A stretch of 64,000 bases of DNA from Halodesulfovibrio aestuarii (lineage in GTDB: Bacteria > Desulfobacterota > Desulfovibrionia > Desulfovibrionales > Desulfovibrionaceae): the NCBI RefSeq assembly GCF_050571805.1, contig NZ_CP192219.1; one strand, 5' to 3'. This document shows, piece after piece, positions 1 through 8,869 of the stretch (positions within the stretch are counted from its first letter, which is position 1; the number at the start of each line of letters is the position of its first letter). Below the pieces are notes generated by a model. It was given only the letters and a program-made list of their open reading frames with translations. It did not search any database and had not been told where the DNA came from. A program made the translations under genes and the position numbers.

Positions 1-1
1 T

Positions 2-772
2 ACGGCTCCAGCTCTGCGCCGCATTGAAAAATACATCGACAGCGTAAACGCAAAACTCGGCAAACAGGTAGCGCTTAGCGTCCATGTCTGGGCATTAGAG
101 CTTTCAGACAACACAGACACCGGCATCAATCTTAAAGTATTGCTTGAAGGTTCCGGACTTAAATTAGCTTCAAGCGTTGTGAACCCTTATCAACTCTTGG
201 ATGGCGCGGGTTCACTCACTGCAACAATTCTTGGGAACGGACAACTTAGCGGCTCTGAAGCCGTACTTCGCGCGTTGAAAAAGAAAGGTCGCACCACGCT
301 GCTTACTTCCGGCAGCGGTATCAGCATGAACAACCAGACACTTCCTGTTCAGGTTGATCGTCGCATCGCCTATTTAGCTGGAACAAAAACAACCAGCACA
401 AATGAAAGCTCCAGCACAGAACTCACGGCTGGTGAAGTTTCTCCTGGCTTTGCAATGGCTGTTATCCCGCACATCCTTGATCGCCGCCGTGTGATCTTGC
501 AATGCAACGTATCTCTCTCTTCACTCGACAAACTCGTGGAGTTCAAATCCGGAGAGCAAACAATCCAGCTTCCACAGCTCTCCACTCGTAGTTTTGCACA
601 GCAAATCAGTATGAACATGGGCCAGACTCTTGTTCTTGCAGGCTTCGAGCAGGAAAAAGGTGTTGAGTCTGAAGGTGTGGACATTTTCGCAGCCGGCCAA
701 AGCTCCCAGCGTGAAAAACGCATCATCATAATTACCATCGATGTGGAAAGCGCCGGAGATTTAAATGCATAG
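2..772 (+). CDS. pilN: PilN-type secretin of a type IVB (thin) pilus, C-terminal part
   Basis: The reading frame is open from the window edge, so the N-terminus is missing and about 256 residues are visible. The family forms the outer-membrane ring through which the conjugative thin pilus exits. The visible part starts in the N3-like region (IEKYIDSVNAKLGKQ, then VALSVHVWALEL) and runs through the beta-rich secretin domain to near the C-terminus (MGQTLVLAGFEQEKG is the usual conserved secretin stretch). It overlaps the next gene by 8 bases, and the order N-O-P-Q-R-S downstream matches the R64 pil operon. The assignment rests on secretin character plus this order; the lipoprotein signal expected at the N-terminus lies outside the window. 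Confidence 0.8.
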   Translation, partial: TAPALRRIEKYIDSVNAKLGKQVALSVHVWALELSDNTDTGINLKVLLEGSGLKLASSVVNPYQLLDGAGSLTATILGNGQLSGSEAVLRALKKKGRTTLLTSGSGISMNNQTLPVQVDRRIAYLAGTKTTSTNESSSTELTAGEVSPGFAMAVIPHILDRRRVILQCNVSLSSLDKLVEFKSGEQTIQLPQLSTRSFAQQISMNMGQTLVLAGFEQEKGVESEGVDIFAAGQSSQREKRIIIITIDVESAGDLNA

Positions 773-2030
773 CGTCAAACTCAACGGAAAAACCTACGCT
801 GCCGGTCTTTGGTGGCAGGTTCTCAAAGGCAGCAAACGGCGAGATCAACTTGAGCACATCCGCAATCAGGTTGCTGAATTCAAAGACGAAAACTTCAACT
901 GCTATGTCATCCGGAAGTCTCAGTTCGGGCTGGGCAACCTGAAGGGAAAAATAAAATCACCCCCTTCTCTTGTCTGCGCTCTGATTGATCGAACTCAAGA
1001 CACATGGCTTGGCCGCTTTCTTCTTGAAGAAACTGGCGGGAAGCTAGTCTGGTGGGTTTGCGCCATTAAGGACGGGAAGCCGCTCGCTGAAGGTGATGCA
1101 ATTTTCGAATCACAGAGCGAGGCTGACAAACATCTCAACAAGCTCCGCGTTATTTCCAAGTGGGAAAACGAGATTTTGACCGAGACGGTTGCTGAAACTG
1201 AAGAGCAGTTCAAAGGACTCCTCAAGTCAGCGCAACGCCTGCACTCTCTTGAAGAGAAAAGTATTCCCTCTTCAGTTCGGTTGATCATAATTCTGCTGAT
1301 CTGCGCCGGCTGCTACATGGCATACACCAGATACGAAGCGCACAAACTTGCTGAGTTTAATCGTAAACAACAGCAGATCAACGCGCAGAACGCACAAAAC
1401 CGACGTAAGCAGCTCGAAAATTCTCCAGAACAATTCTTCCCGAAAGTCTGGGAAAAAGCTCCGGACGTTGCTCACGTCGCAGCACTCTGCGTTCCGGCTA
1501 TGCAAGGCTTGCCACTCTACAATCGCGGGTGGGCACTGTTAAGCAGCACATGCGATCTCGCTTCTGTTCCGGCTCAGCTAAAAACAGAATGGAACCATAA
1601 ATCCGGTGCGCGATTTGATGCACTGCCTGTTGTGTTTGAAGAAGCGGCCATTCTCGATCCGGTCACACCGACTAGAGCATTCTCTACACACGCCCTCTAT
1701 GTAAAGCGCGAGCGCCCTGCAAAAAACCTTCTCACCAAAGAAGAGGCTGTAGGCAAACTCTATCAGCTCACATCCGCTGCACAGGCACATATCAGCGTGG
1801 TTTGGTCTCCGGTCAAAACGCACAAAGAGAGTGATGTCATTGGTTCTCCTCTGGTCTTCACTTCTCCGTGGCTTCACAGCAAATGGACACTCTCCGCCAT
1901 ACCAAGTGCAGCAATCATCGATCAATCCCTTCTCACTTCATTGGGCGAGCTTTCTGGCATCGTAATCGCTCAAATCACCTACCTTCCCCAAGGATGGACA
2001 ATTACGGGAGAACTCTATGTCCAAAATTAA
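765..2030 (+). CDS. pilO2: Type IVB pilus protein PilO2
   Basis: A 421-residue inner-membrane protein. The N-terminal half (about 1-165) is cytoplasmic with a typical start (KTYAAGLWWQVL), one membrane segment lies at about 170-188 (VRLIIILLICAGCYMAY), and a periplasmic domain follows. In the R64-type pilus the family links the ATPase/platform complex to the secretin. Length and topology fit PilO2. It overlaps the secretin gene by 8 bases and the next gene by 14, so translation is probably coupled. Glutamine- and asparagine-rich residues after the membrane segment suggest a flexible or coiled stalk. Confidence 0.75.
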   Translation: MHSVKLNGKTYAAGLWWQVLKGSKRRDQLEHIRNQVAEFKDENFNCYVIRKSQFGLGNLKGKIKSPPSLVCALIDRTQDTWLGRFLLEETGGKLVWWVCAIKDGKPLAEGDAIFESQSEADKHLNKLRVISKWENEILTETVAETEEQFKGLLKSAQRLHSLEEKSIPSSVRLIIILLICAGCYMAYTRYEAHKLAEFNRKQQQINAQNAQNRRKQLENSPEQFFPKVWEKAPDVAHVAALCVPAMQGLPLYNRGWALLSSTCDLASVPAQLKTEWNHKSGARFDALPVVFEEAAILDPVTPTRAFSTHALYVKRERPAKNLLTKEEAVGKLYQLTSAAQAHISVVWSPVKTHKESDVIGSPLVFTSPWLHSKWTLSAIPSAAIIDQSLLTSLGELSGIVIAQITYLPQGWTITGELYVQN

Positions 2031-2757
2031 CATCAAAACACTGGCCTTAATGCTGCTCTGCGTTGCCTTTGCAGGCACAGCATACGCGGCTTCAGAAGAG
2101 AAGAAGCCAGCACGTTCAACTCAGCCCCCTACACAGGAAGAAACGCAAAAGGCTACTGAGAATCTCAATAAACTTTTTAATGAGAACCGCCCCGCCGCTG
2201 TTCAGGCGGCAGGGCAAAATGAAGAGAAAAAGCCTTCTTCTTCGACTCCAGAGGCAGAAAAAGAAGAAAAAACAGCGCCGGCTGACCAAAAAATAGAAAA
2301 ACCGGTTCAAACGGCACAGATTGAAGACTCAATGACCGATAAAAAGACAAAAACAAGCGCTGCTATCAAATCGACACTTCCGGCCAAAGAAGCAGCAAAA
2401 CTCAGCGCACTTGATCTTCTCAAATCTGATTTGGAATTGCTGAACGTTAAAGTTGAAATTGCGCAGAAGCAAAAACGCCTGAAAGAGCTGAATCACGTCC
2501 TCAAGCCTGTTGCTGCGCCAAAGATCTATCGCAGCCCTCGCGCAAAGGCCAAAAAGGTTAATCCACCGGTTGTTCTATCCGTACAAGGTATTGGTGAGCA
2601 ACTCACTGCAACTCTTCAGTTCCAAAGTAGCGGTAAACCTGTCCGCACTGTCTCCACTGGCGACCGTTTAGCAACCGGAACAGTTGCAAGCATCGCGCAT
2701 AACCGCGTCACTCTACACACTCAAAACGGGGTCATCACCCTGCCTTTCAAGGAGTAG
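2017..2757 (+). CDS. pilP: Periplasmic pilus assembly protein, PilP-like
   Basis: A 246-residue exported protein. The signal peptide covers about residues 1-25 (TLALMLLCVAFAGTAYA, then cleavage before ASEE). A long charged linker rich in Lys, Glu, Thr and Pro runs to about residue 125, then a helical stretch with Leu/Lys repeats, and a small C-terminal beta domain (about 185-246) of the PilP/GspC kind that contacts the secretin. R64 PilP is shorter, near 150 residues; the extra length is the low-complexity linker. The identification relies on position between PilO2 and PilQ as much as on sequence. Confidence 0.6.
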   Translation: MSKINIKTLALMLLCVAFAGTAYAASEEKKPARSTQPPTQEETQKATENLNKLFNENRPAAVQAAGQNEEKKPSSSTPEAEKEEKTAPADQKIEKPVQTAQIEDSMTDKKTKTSAAIKSTLPAKEAAKLSALDLLKSDLELLNVKVEIAQKQKRLKELNHVLKPVAAPKIYRSPRAKAKKVNPPVVLSVQGIGEQLTATLQFQSSGKPVRTVSTGDRLATGTVASIAHNRVTLHTQNGVITLPFKE

Positions 2758-2760
2758 TGC

Positions 2761-4347
2761 ATGAACTCCGCAATGCCCGAGAACCTCAAAGGAACTGTCA
2801 TCATTGTTGATGGTGTAGTGCACATTTCTGAAACACTGGCGCAGGATGACCACGAGCTGCTTTCCTATCTCAGCTTTGCAGCTCGTAAGGGATTTTCCGA
2901 AACCAAGTGGCACTCAATCAAAGAGTTTGCCGAGTTCTTCACCAAAAACAAGAAGGCCGTCAGCGAGAGCGAGGTTCAAAAAATGGCCGTTAAAATATTA
3001 GAAGATGCTCGTGAAGTCGGAGCATCCGACATTCACATTGCCGACTATGGCGCGTTTACCACCATTCAGTTCCGTAGAATGGGGATGCTCGAAGAACGTG
3101 AACAGCTTCCGGAAGGAGTTGGTCATAAACTTCTCAGTTCTATGTACACAACTATGACTGAAGGCGCGGATTCCAACTTCAGCAAAACCGAACGACAGGA
3201 CGGCACACTCAAGAGTGAATATCTGCCAGCTGATGTGCAATCAGTTCGTCTCCACACAGAGCCGCTCCAAGCAGACATGGCAAAAGACAAGCAAGGCACA
3301 TTCATGGCCATGCGCTTGCTCTATGACGTGACAGAAGCCACAGGCACGCTGGAAGAACGTATGCGGACCCTCGGCTACACTGAGCAACACGTTGCTCTCT
3401 TCAGATACCTTTCAACCCGTTCCGGTTGCGTGATTCTCTCCGGCCCAACCGGTTCCGGTAAAACCACGGCACTTAAACACGCAATGGAAAGTATGGCCGC
3501 TGAGAATCGCGATAAGTCGTACATGTCACTGGAAGATCCTCCAGAATTCGCCATGCATCTTGTTAAACAAATCCGCATTATCAGCGACTACACGGACGAA
3601 CGGAAGCGTGCGACCGTATTCAGAGCTGCTCTTGGTGGTTTAATGCGTTCCGACATCGACGGCATCATGATCGGTGAAATGCGTTATCCTGAAGTTGTTA
3701 TGGCTGTGCTGCGAGCTGCCCAGACAGGGCACAGCATTTGGACTTCCGTTCATGCTTCCAGTGCGCTGAACATCATCACGCTGCTGTCCACCATGCTCAC
3801 AGATTATGGAATCCGCGAGCCTCGTAACTATCTTTGTGATCATTCCATTTGTTCCGGACTTATCAACCAGCGTCTTGTTCCTGTGCTTTGTGACCATTGC
3901 AAAAAACCGTTCACAGAAGTCGTCAAGCTTCCGGAAGATGATCCTGAACGTCTGCGTATTCTTCCACGCGGTGTCTTTAACCGCATGTTGGAAGTTATCG
4001 ACACTGACAAGCTTAAGAATGTTCATTTCAAAGGAACCGGCTGCGAGCATTGCGACAATATGGGCATCATAAGTCAAACCGTTGTGGCCGAGGTAATAGC
4101 CACCGACTACACCTTACTTGAATACCTGCGGAACAACGACTTTATCAGTGCGCATAAGCATTGGATCAACGAACAGAACGGTAAAACGTATGTTGGTCAC
4201 GCCATTGATCTCATCGGTGAAGGGAAAATCGATCCAACCATCGTTGAAAAGAAACTTGGTGTTCCACTCAACTATGACAAGGCGTTCGGACAATACAGCT
4301 TTAACGCTGCTGACCTTGCCCGTCTTTCAGGCTCCGGAGGCAAATAA
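2761..4347 (+). CDS. pilQ: Pilus assembly ATPase PilQ (GspE/PilB superfamily)
   Basis: A 528-residue cytoplasmic hexameric ATPase driving pilus extension. Walker A is GPTGSGKTT at about 228-236, the Asp box (YMSLEDPPEF) follows, Walker B is near residue 300 (GIMIGEMR), and the His box is SVHASSA. Two CxxC pairs (CDHCKKPF near 376, CEHCDNMG near 427) form the zinc-binding insert typical of assembly ATPases. The N-terminal domain holds GASDIHI, the usual type II/IV secretion ATPase signature. It starts 3 bases after pilP and its last base is the first base of pilR (TAATG-type junction). Confidence 0.87.
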   Translation: MNSAMPENLKGTVIIVDGVVHISETLAQDDHELLSYLSFAARKGFSETKWHSIKEFAEFFTKNKKAVSESEVQKMAVKILEDAREVGASDIHIADYGAFTTIQFRRMGMLEEREQLPEGVGHKLLSSMYTTMTEGADSNFSKTERQDGTLKSEYLPADVQSVRLHTEPLQADMAKDKQGTFMAMRLLYDVTEATGTLEERMRTLGYTEQHVALFRYLSTRSGCVILSGPTGSGKTTALKHAMESMAAENRDKSYMSLEDPPEFAMHLVKQIRIISDYTDERKRATVFRAALGGLMRSDIDGIMIGEMRYPEVVMAVLRAAQTGHSIWTSVHASSALNIITLLSTMLTDYGIREPRNYLCDHSICSGLINQRLVPVLCDHCKKPFTEVVKLPEDDPERLRILPRGVFNRMLEVIDTDKLKNVHFKGTGCEHCDNMGIISQTVVAEVIATDYTLLEYLRNNDFISAHKHWINEQNGKTYVGHAIDLIGEGKIDPTIVEKKLGVPLNYDKAFGQYSFNAADLARLSGSGGK

Positions 4348-5420
4348 TGTTTGCCAAGGCTGACAGACTGCGCATTATCGCCGCCCTGTTCTTCTCAGGG
4401 AAAAAACGCTGCAAGTTCTACCAAAAACTTGCAGCGATGACTGAGAATGGCCTCGGGCTGAACGATGCGCTTGAATCCATGCAACGCCGTTTAGAGCGCA
4501 AGCATGACCCGCAACACCTCTTGCTGTCTGAAGCGCTAGTGCGAACACAAAGCGGGGATTCCCTTGCCGATGCATTCCACGGGTTTATTCCGGACGCTGA
4601 ATACATGCTCATCAAAAGTGGTGTAGACGGCGGGGATCTGCCGAACGCTCTGGAACTGACATGCGGTTTGATCGATGCAAAAGAAAAAATCGTAAGCGCG
4701 ATCGTTCAGGCATTGAGCTATCCAGTTCTACTTTGTTCTTTGCTGATGGTCTTCCTGCTTGTGCTCTCGCATTACGTCGTGCCTCAGCTTTCACTCATCG
4801 TAGATCCGGAAAGCTGGCGCGGCGGTGCTGCAATCCTCTACTCCGTGGCCGTATTTATCAGTTCACCGACTGGAGTACTGTTTTTAATCTCCACCTTCGG
4901 CGCTGTAGTTTTGTCCATGGCAACCCTTCCGCACTTTACAGGAAAACTCCGAATCAAGTGTGACAAGTTGCCACCGTGGTCGCTCTACCGTTTGATTCAC
5001 GGTTCTATCTGGCTTTTCACATTGGCAACCATGCTCAAAGCGAATGTGCAGCTCTCTGTTGTCCTCGATGACATGCTTGAATCAAGCAAGCGCAACCGCT
5101 GGATGTCAGAACGTATTCAGGCAATCCGTGCGCAGCTCAATCTCGGTAAAAGTCTCGGTGAAGCGCTGGATGACAGCGGCTTTAACTTTCCGGATGAAGA
5201 GCTTGTCGAAGACATGCTGATCTACTCAACCCTTCCGGGTTTCGACTCCCGTCTATATACCATCGCCAAACAGTGGCTTGAACAAGGCATCGATCGCATC
5301 AAAGCACAGTGCAAAGCGCTCAATTTCGGGCTTCTCATTGCAATTTTAACCACTCTTTGTGGCATCGCTCTTGCCGTTTCTTCCCTGCAACAACAACTCG
5401 GTCAATCAATGACCCTCTAG
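4347..5420 (+). CDS. pilR: Inner-membrane platform protein PilR (GspF family)
   Basis: A 357-residue polytopic protein of the T2SS F family, the platform on which the pilus is assembled by PilQ. Two cytoplasmic four-helix domains (about 15-110 and 215-320) are separated by membrane segments at about 117-140 and 165-195, with a third at about 330-350 near the C-terminus, as in PilC/GspF. The Gly-Asp-x-Leu motif expected in each repeat is present (SGDSLADAF, and GKSLGEALDDSG in the second). Its ATG overlaps the pilQ stop codon, so the two are translationally coupled. Confidence 0.85.
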   Translation: MFAKADRLRIIAALFFSGKKRCKFYQKLAAMTENGLGLNDALESMQRRLERKHDPQHLLLSEALVRTQSGDSLADAFHGFIPDAEYMLIKSGVDGGDLPNALELTCGLIDAKEKIVSAIVQALSYPVLLCSLLMVFLLVLSHYVVPQLSLIVDPESWRGGAAILYSVAVFISSPTGVLFLISTFGAVVLSMATLPHFTGKLRIKCDKLPPWSLYRLIHGSIWLFTLATMLKANVQLSVVLDDMLESSKRNRWMSERIQAIRAQLNLGKSLGEALDDSGFNFPDEELVEDMLIYSTLPGFDSRLYTIAKQWLEQGIDRIKAQCKALNFGLLIAILTTLCGIALAVSSLQQQLGQSMTL

Positions 5421-5429
5421 GAACTTACT

Positions 5430-5975
5430 ATGACTAAATTCCACCCTGCTAATACTGTTCAATGTCCACAAAAAGAAATTGAATTACGTAAACAAGCCGG
5501 CTGGCTTTCCATCGAAGTGCTTGGCGCGATCTTGTTTGTTCTCATTATGATTGCGGCCTCCGGTGTGAACTTCACTTCGCTCTTCTCCAGCAACAACCTT
5601 GCGGACACGGAACAGGCGCTTTCAACGCTGCGTATGCAGATTAAGCAGCTTTACACCTCATCTCCGGATTACACAGGGCTGACAAGCGCTAGTGCAATAA
5701 AATCTGCTATTATCCCTAACAAAATGATTAAAAGTAATAGGTTACGCAATGTTTGGAATGGGGCAGTAACAATTGAAGCTGGAACTAATCCAAACACCTT
5801 TGTGATCAGCCTCGCTGAAGTCCCGCAGGAGGCTTGCACCAAGCTTGCAACCTACCAGAGTGGTTCATGGGTAGATGTAAAAGTAAACGGCTCCACCCTC
5901 AGCCAGAACTCTATCGTGTCCGAAGCTGCCAACCAATGCACTGATACCAACACCCTCACGTTCACCTCAAACTAA
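5430..5975 (+). CDS. pilS: Major type IVB prepilin PilS
   Basis: A 181-residue prepilin. The leader ends at Gly24 and the mature protein would begin with Trp25, giving G^WLSIEVLGAILFVLIMI, with the conserved Glu at +5 and a hydrophobic stem helix. A mature N-terminal Trp is what R64 PilS has. Two Cys near the C-terminus (EACTKL and NQCTDT) can form the pilin disulfide loop. Codons in the middle (about 5690-5800) are clearly more AT-rich than the flanks, in the part expected to be surface-exposed. A prepilin peptidase gene is not in this window and should lie to the left or elsewhere. Confidence 0.87.
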   Translation: MTKFHPANTVQCPQKEIELRKQAGWLSIEVLGAILFVLIMIAASGVNFTSLFSSNNLADTEQALSTLRMQIKQLYTSSPDYTGLTSASAIKSAIIPNKMIKSNRLRNVWNGAVTIEAGTNPNTFVISLAEVPQEACTKLATYQSGSWVDVKVNGSTLSQNSIVSEAANQCTDTNTLTFTSN

Positions 5976-5984
5976 GGAGCACGT

Positions 5985-7256
5985 ATGCGTCTTAGTGAAA
6001 TATCTTTCTCCAGCCTTCTCCTGTTCAGCACCGGACGTTTCGTACTTGTCGGTAAAAACGACTTTGTGGAAACCGATCCGGACGACGCGCAGTTCAAGGA
6101 GGACGTGGCAAAACTGACAGAATCAATTTCAGGCGTGTCCCCTTCTGGCCAGCAGGTATTCTCAGTCAATTTTGAGACCTACAAATACAACGTAATTTGT
6201 ATTCCTAACCCTGCAACAGACGAGGTTCTTTACACAGTCTCAAAGGGAGATCCGATTTTAACTGATCCGGACAACATGCCGCAGACACTCAATGAACTGG
6301 AGTTCTCCGACATCCTGCTCAACAACGGCAGCACCTACCTTCGCGGTATGCGGGGTTTTGGCCGACAAGTTCTCCCGTCTCCAAGTGAGTTTCAGGAAGA
6401 AATTGACGAGCTGCGCACACAGGTCAACACGGAGTTTGAAAAACATAAGCGCCACTCCTTCCGGATCAACTTTAAGGGTCGTTCATACCGTGTGGCTGTG
6501 TTTGATGGGATTGCCTCCGGGAACGGACACGCCTTCTCACTTCGCAAAGGCATGGACACAATTCCGGACTTCTACAAGCTCGGTATGCCCGAAGGTCTTT
6601 CTGAATGGCTGACAGACGCCAATCAGCTCAAAGGGCTGATCTTGTTTTCCGGCGCTCAGGCTTCCGGAAAAACGACTTCAGCGGCCTCTTGCATATCCAA
6701 ACGCCTCATAAAATTCGGCGGTCACGCCCTGAGCATTGAAATGCCGGCTGAAATGCCTCTCAGTGGAATGCACGGCGAACACGGAACATGCTGGCAGTGC
6801 GATCTTGATGGCGAAGCAGATCTTCCCGCTGTTCTTCAGGTCTCTCACCGTTCAACAGCAGACATTATCTATATTGGTGAGGTTCTGGGAAGCACGACCG
6901 CAAGCGAGCTGCTTCAAATCAGCCTCAGCTCAAGCCGTCAGCTCATTTTCAGCACCATCCACGGCACCGGAGTTGTTGCAGCACTTGATCGACTCTTAAC
7001 CTGGGCAAAGGAAAGCGCTGGCGAAGCCGCAGCGCTCAACCTTTCCGAATGCCTCCTTGGAGTTATCCATCAGGAGTTAGTTCCAACTGAAAATGGCGGC
7101 TGGGAGTTGAATGTCCCTGAATTCCTGCTTTTGCCAAGTTCCCAACGCGCAAAAGCAACTCGCGCGATAATCAAGGACGGCAATCTCAAAGCGCTCAATG
7201 ACGTGATCAAAGAGCAGCGCAGTATCATCGAATACCAAGGAGTACATGCACTATGA
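5985..7256 (+). CDS. Second T2SS/T4P-type ATPase of the pilus operon
   Basis: A 423-residue protein with an N-terminal domain of unknown type and a C-terminal secretion-ATPase core. Walker A is GAQASGKTT near residue 222, Walker B is IIYIGEV near 293, and the His box is STIHGTG. It lacks the paired CxxC zinc motifs of PilQ, which is the usual difference between retraction-type (PilT-like) and assembly ATPases. R64 has no ATPase at this place: between pilS and pilV it carries a transglycosylase and a prepilin peptidase. A retraction or accessory role is inference. It overlaps pilM by 4 bases. Confidence 0.7.
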   Translation: MRLSEISFSSLLLFSTGRFVLVGKNDFVETDPDDAQFKEDVAKLTESISGVSPSGQQVFSVNFETYKYNVICIPNPATDEVLYTVSKGDPILTDPDNMPQTLNELEFSDILLNNGSTYLRGMRGFGRQVLPSPSEFQEEIDELRTQVNTEFEKHKRHSFRINFKGRSYRVAVFDGIASGNGHAFSLRKGMDTIPDFYKLGMPEGLSEWLTDANQLKGLILFSGAQASGKTTSAASCISKRLIKFGGHALSIEMPAEMPLSGMHGEHGTCWQCDLDGEADLPAVLQVSHRSTADIIYIGEVLGSTTASELLQISLSSSRQLIFSTIHGTGVVAALDRLLTWAKESAGEAAALNLSECLLGVIHQELVPTENGGWELNVPEFLLLPSSQRAKATRAIIKDGNLKALNDVIKEQRSIIEYQGVHAL

Positions 7257-7681
7257 AGGCTCTGGCTGTGTTTGTAGTGCTCCTCGGTGTGATTGCAATG
7301 TATGCAACGCAAGCCCCGTTCGGCCAAAGTGACGAGTCCGCGCAATCTGTCGCAACCAACTATGTCATCTACCGAAACGCGGCCATAATGTGCGCTGTTA
7401 ACACTCCCGCAATCACAGTATCACTTACTCCATCCATGCTTGGCCTGCCATCTGATTGGCGGGCCTTGCGGAACTGGAAAAACCGCATCGAAGGCAACAC
7501 GCTCTACGTTTACGGCGAAGCGACCGCGCAAGAAGTCGTTGTCATAGAAAATATCCTTAAAGGCAGCTTTGCCGTGGGCGTGAACCAGCACAACCGCCTC
7601 GTCACCGCGCACGGCACAGGCGTAACGCTTCCAGCCTTTATTCCGGAAGGCAACGTTACAACCGTGATCTCCGTAAGATAG
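7253..7681 (+). CDS. pilM: Small membrane-anchored PilM-like pilus protein
   Basis: A 142-residue protein with an N-terminal membrane anchor or uncleaved signal (ALAVFVVLLGVIAMYAT, about 3-19) and a small exported alpha/beta domain with the stretch LGLPSDWRALRNWKN and a C-terminal IENILKGSFAVGVNQ. Length, topology and conserved tryptophans agree with R64-type PilM (about 145 residues), which is needed for thin-pilus formation but whose exact role is unclear. In R64 pilM sits upstream of pilN; here it lies between the second ATPase and pilV. The call is moderate because it rests on overall resemblance. Confidence 0.6.
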   Translation: MKALAVFVVLLGVIAMYATQAPFGQSDESAQSVATNYVIYRNAAIMCAVNTPAITVSLTPSMLGLPSDWRALRNWKNRIEGNTLYVYGEATAQEVVVIENILKGSFAVGVNQHNRLVTAHGTGVTLPAFIPEGNVTTVISVR

Positions 7682-8860
7682 GTGGCTAACATGATAAAAC
7701 CCCAAAAAGTTCCACAGCAGCAGGCACACCCTGAAGGTGGCTTTGCAACTCTCGACGTGCTCGCCGCGCTGCTCATGCTGCTGATCTTAATGCCGGTGCT
7801 CGTTCAATACATTGAAGATGGTTTGGAAAGTACCCAACAAAAGGCGATCGCAAGTCACCTTTCGACCGTCACCAAAGCCGTTTCTAAATACACCAAAGAA
7901 CACCGCGCTGAGCTGCTTGCAGCGGCCACTGACTCCACAGCAAAAGAAGTAGCCTTCAACGATATCCGCTCTGCCGGCTTTCTTCCTGCATCTTTTTCGA
8001 ACAAGAACGCATGGGGGCAGACATATCGAATCTTTGTCCTCGAACCTGATACTGACACGCTGCAAGCCGTTGTGCTCACCTACGGAGGTAGAACTTATAC
8101 CGCGTCCAAACCGAAGTTTGCCAGCGCCACAGTGCCGGCGACTGCCGCAATGGTCGGTGCAAACGGTGGTTTCATCCCGACAGGTTTCCTTACCGGCCAA
8201 ACCAATCAGGAACTTCGCGGTGCGTTCAGCGGTTGGGTACTCCCCCTCGCTGCAACCAACATCCCGATACCTCCTGCAGGACACCTTGGTTCACTCGTTT
8301 TCTATGACGATTACGACATCAGACAGGATTATCTCTACCGTTTCGCAGTACCAGGCAAGCCGGAACTGAACGAAATGCACACAGAGTTGGACATGACCAC
8401 AAACGCGATCCGCAACGTAGGAGAAATCCAATTCGTCAAACACGACACAGTGCCGGTCAGCTTTTGTGATGCTCCGGAAGATGAAGGAACTGTATTCCTA
8501 CACAAGGATTACGGCCTCTACATCTGCCGCGACCAAAAAGCGCAGACCATTGCAGACACCGGAAACACTGACCTCGTAAAAAACACAGCACTTGCAGCAA
8601 ACGGTGACCGGTTCAAAAAGCCGAAGTGTCCAGAAGGAACTAACACCACTCCTGGTATCTTTGTCAGCCCGACAATCGTGGCAGAAGGTCCACTTGCAAA
8701 GCCGATGGTCACATTTCAATCGTGGGCGCTGGATCTAGGCGACGAATGGGAAGTGAAACTTCGTGTTAAAACAGACGAGGAAGAAGGCTACCGGTTCCCG
8801 ACTGCCAATTACGCCCGAATGAATGTGCAGACATTTTGTGCCAACGATTCCAACAACTAG
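7682..8860 (+). CDS. pilV: PilV minor pilin / tip adhesin (shufflon-type N-terminal domain)
   Basis: A 392-residue prepilin-like protein. The leader ends at Gly20 and the mature sequence would be FATLDVLAALLMLLILMPV, with Asp rather than Glu at +5. The following domain (AWGQTYRIFVL, then AVVLTYGGR) matches the constant N-terminal region of shufflon PilV proteins, which place a variable adhesin at the pilus tip to choose recipient cells. The C-terminal part (after about residue 260) has four Cys (SFCDAPEDE, YICRDQ, KPKCPEG, QTFCAND). No inverted sfx-like repeats or rci recombinase are visible beside it, so a working shufflon is not supported here. Confidence 0.8.
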   Translation: MANMIKPQKVPQQQAHPEGGFATLDVLAALLMLLILMPVLVQYIEDGLESTQQKAIASHLSTVTKAVSKYTKEHRAELLAAATDSTAKEVAFNDIRSAGFLPASFSNKNAWGQTYRIFVLEPDTDTLQAVVLTYGGRTYTASKPKFASATVPATAAMVGANGGFIPTGFLTGQTNQELRGAFSGWVLPLAATNIPIPPAGHLGSLVFYDDYDIRQDYLYRFAVPGKPELNEMHTELDMTTNAIRNVGEIQFVKHDTVPVSFCDAPEDEGTVFLHKDYGLYICRDQKAQTIADTGNTDLVKNTALAANGDRFKKPKCPEGTNTTPGIFVSPTIVAEGPLAKPMVTFQSWALDLGDEWEVKLRVKTDEEEGYRFPTANYARMNVQTFCANDSNN

Positions 8861-8869
8861 GAGAATATC

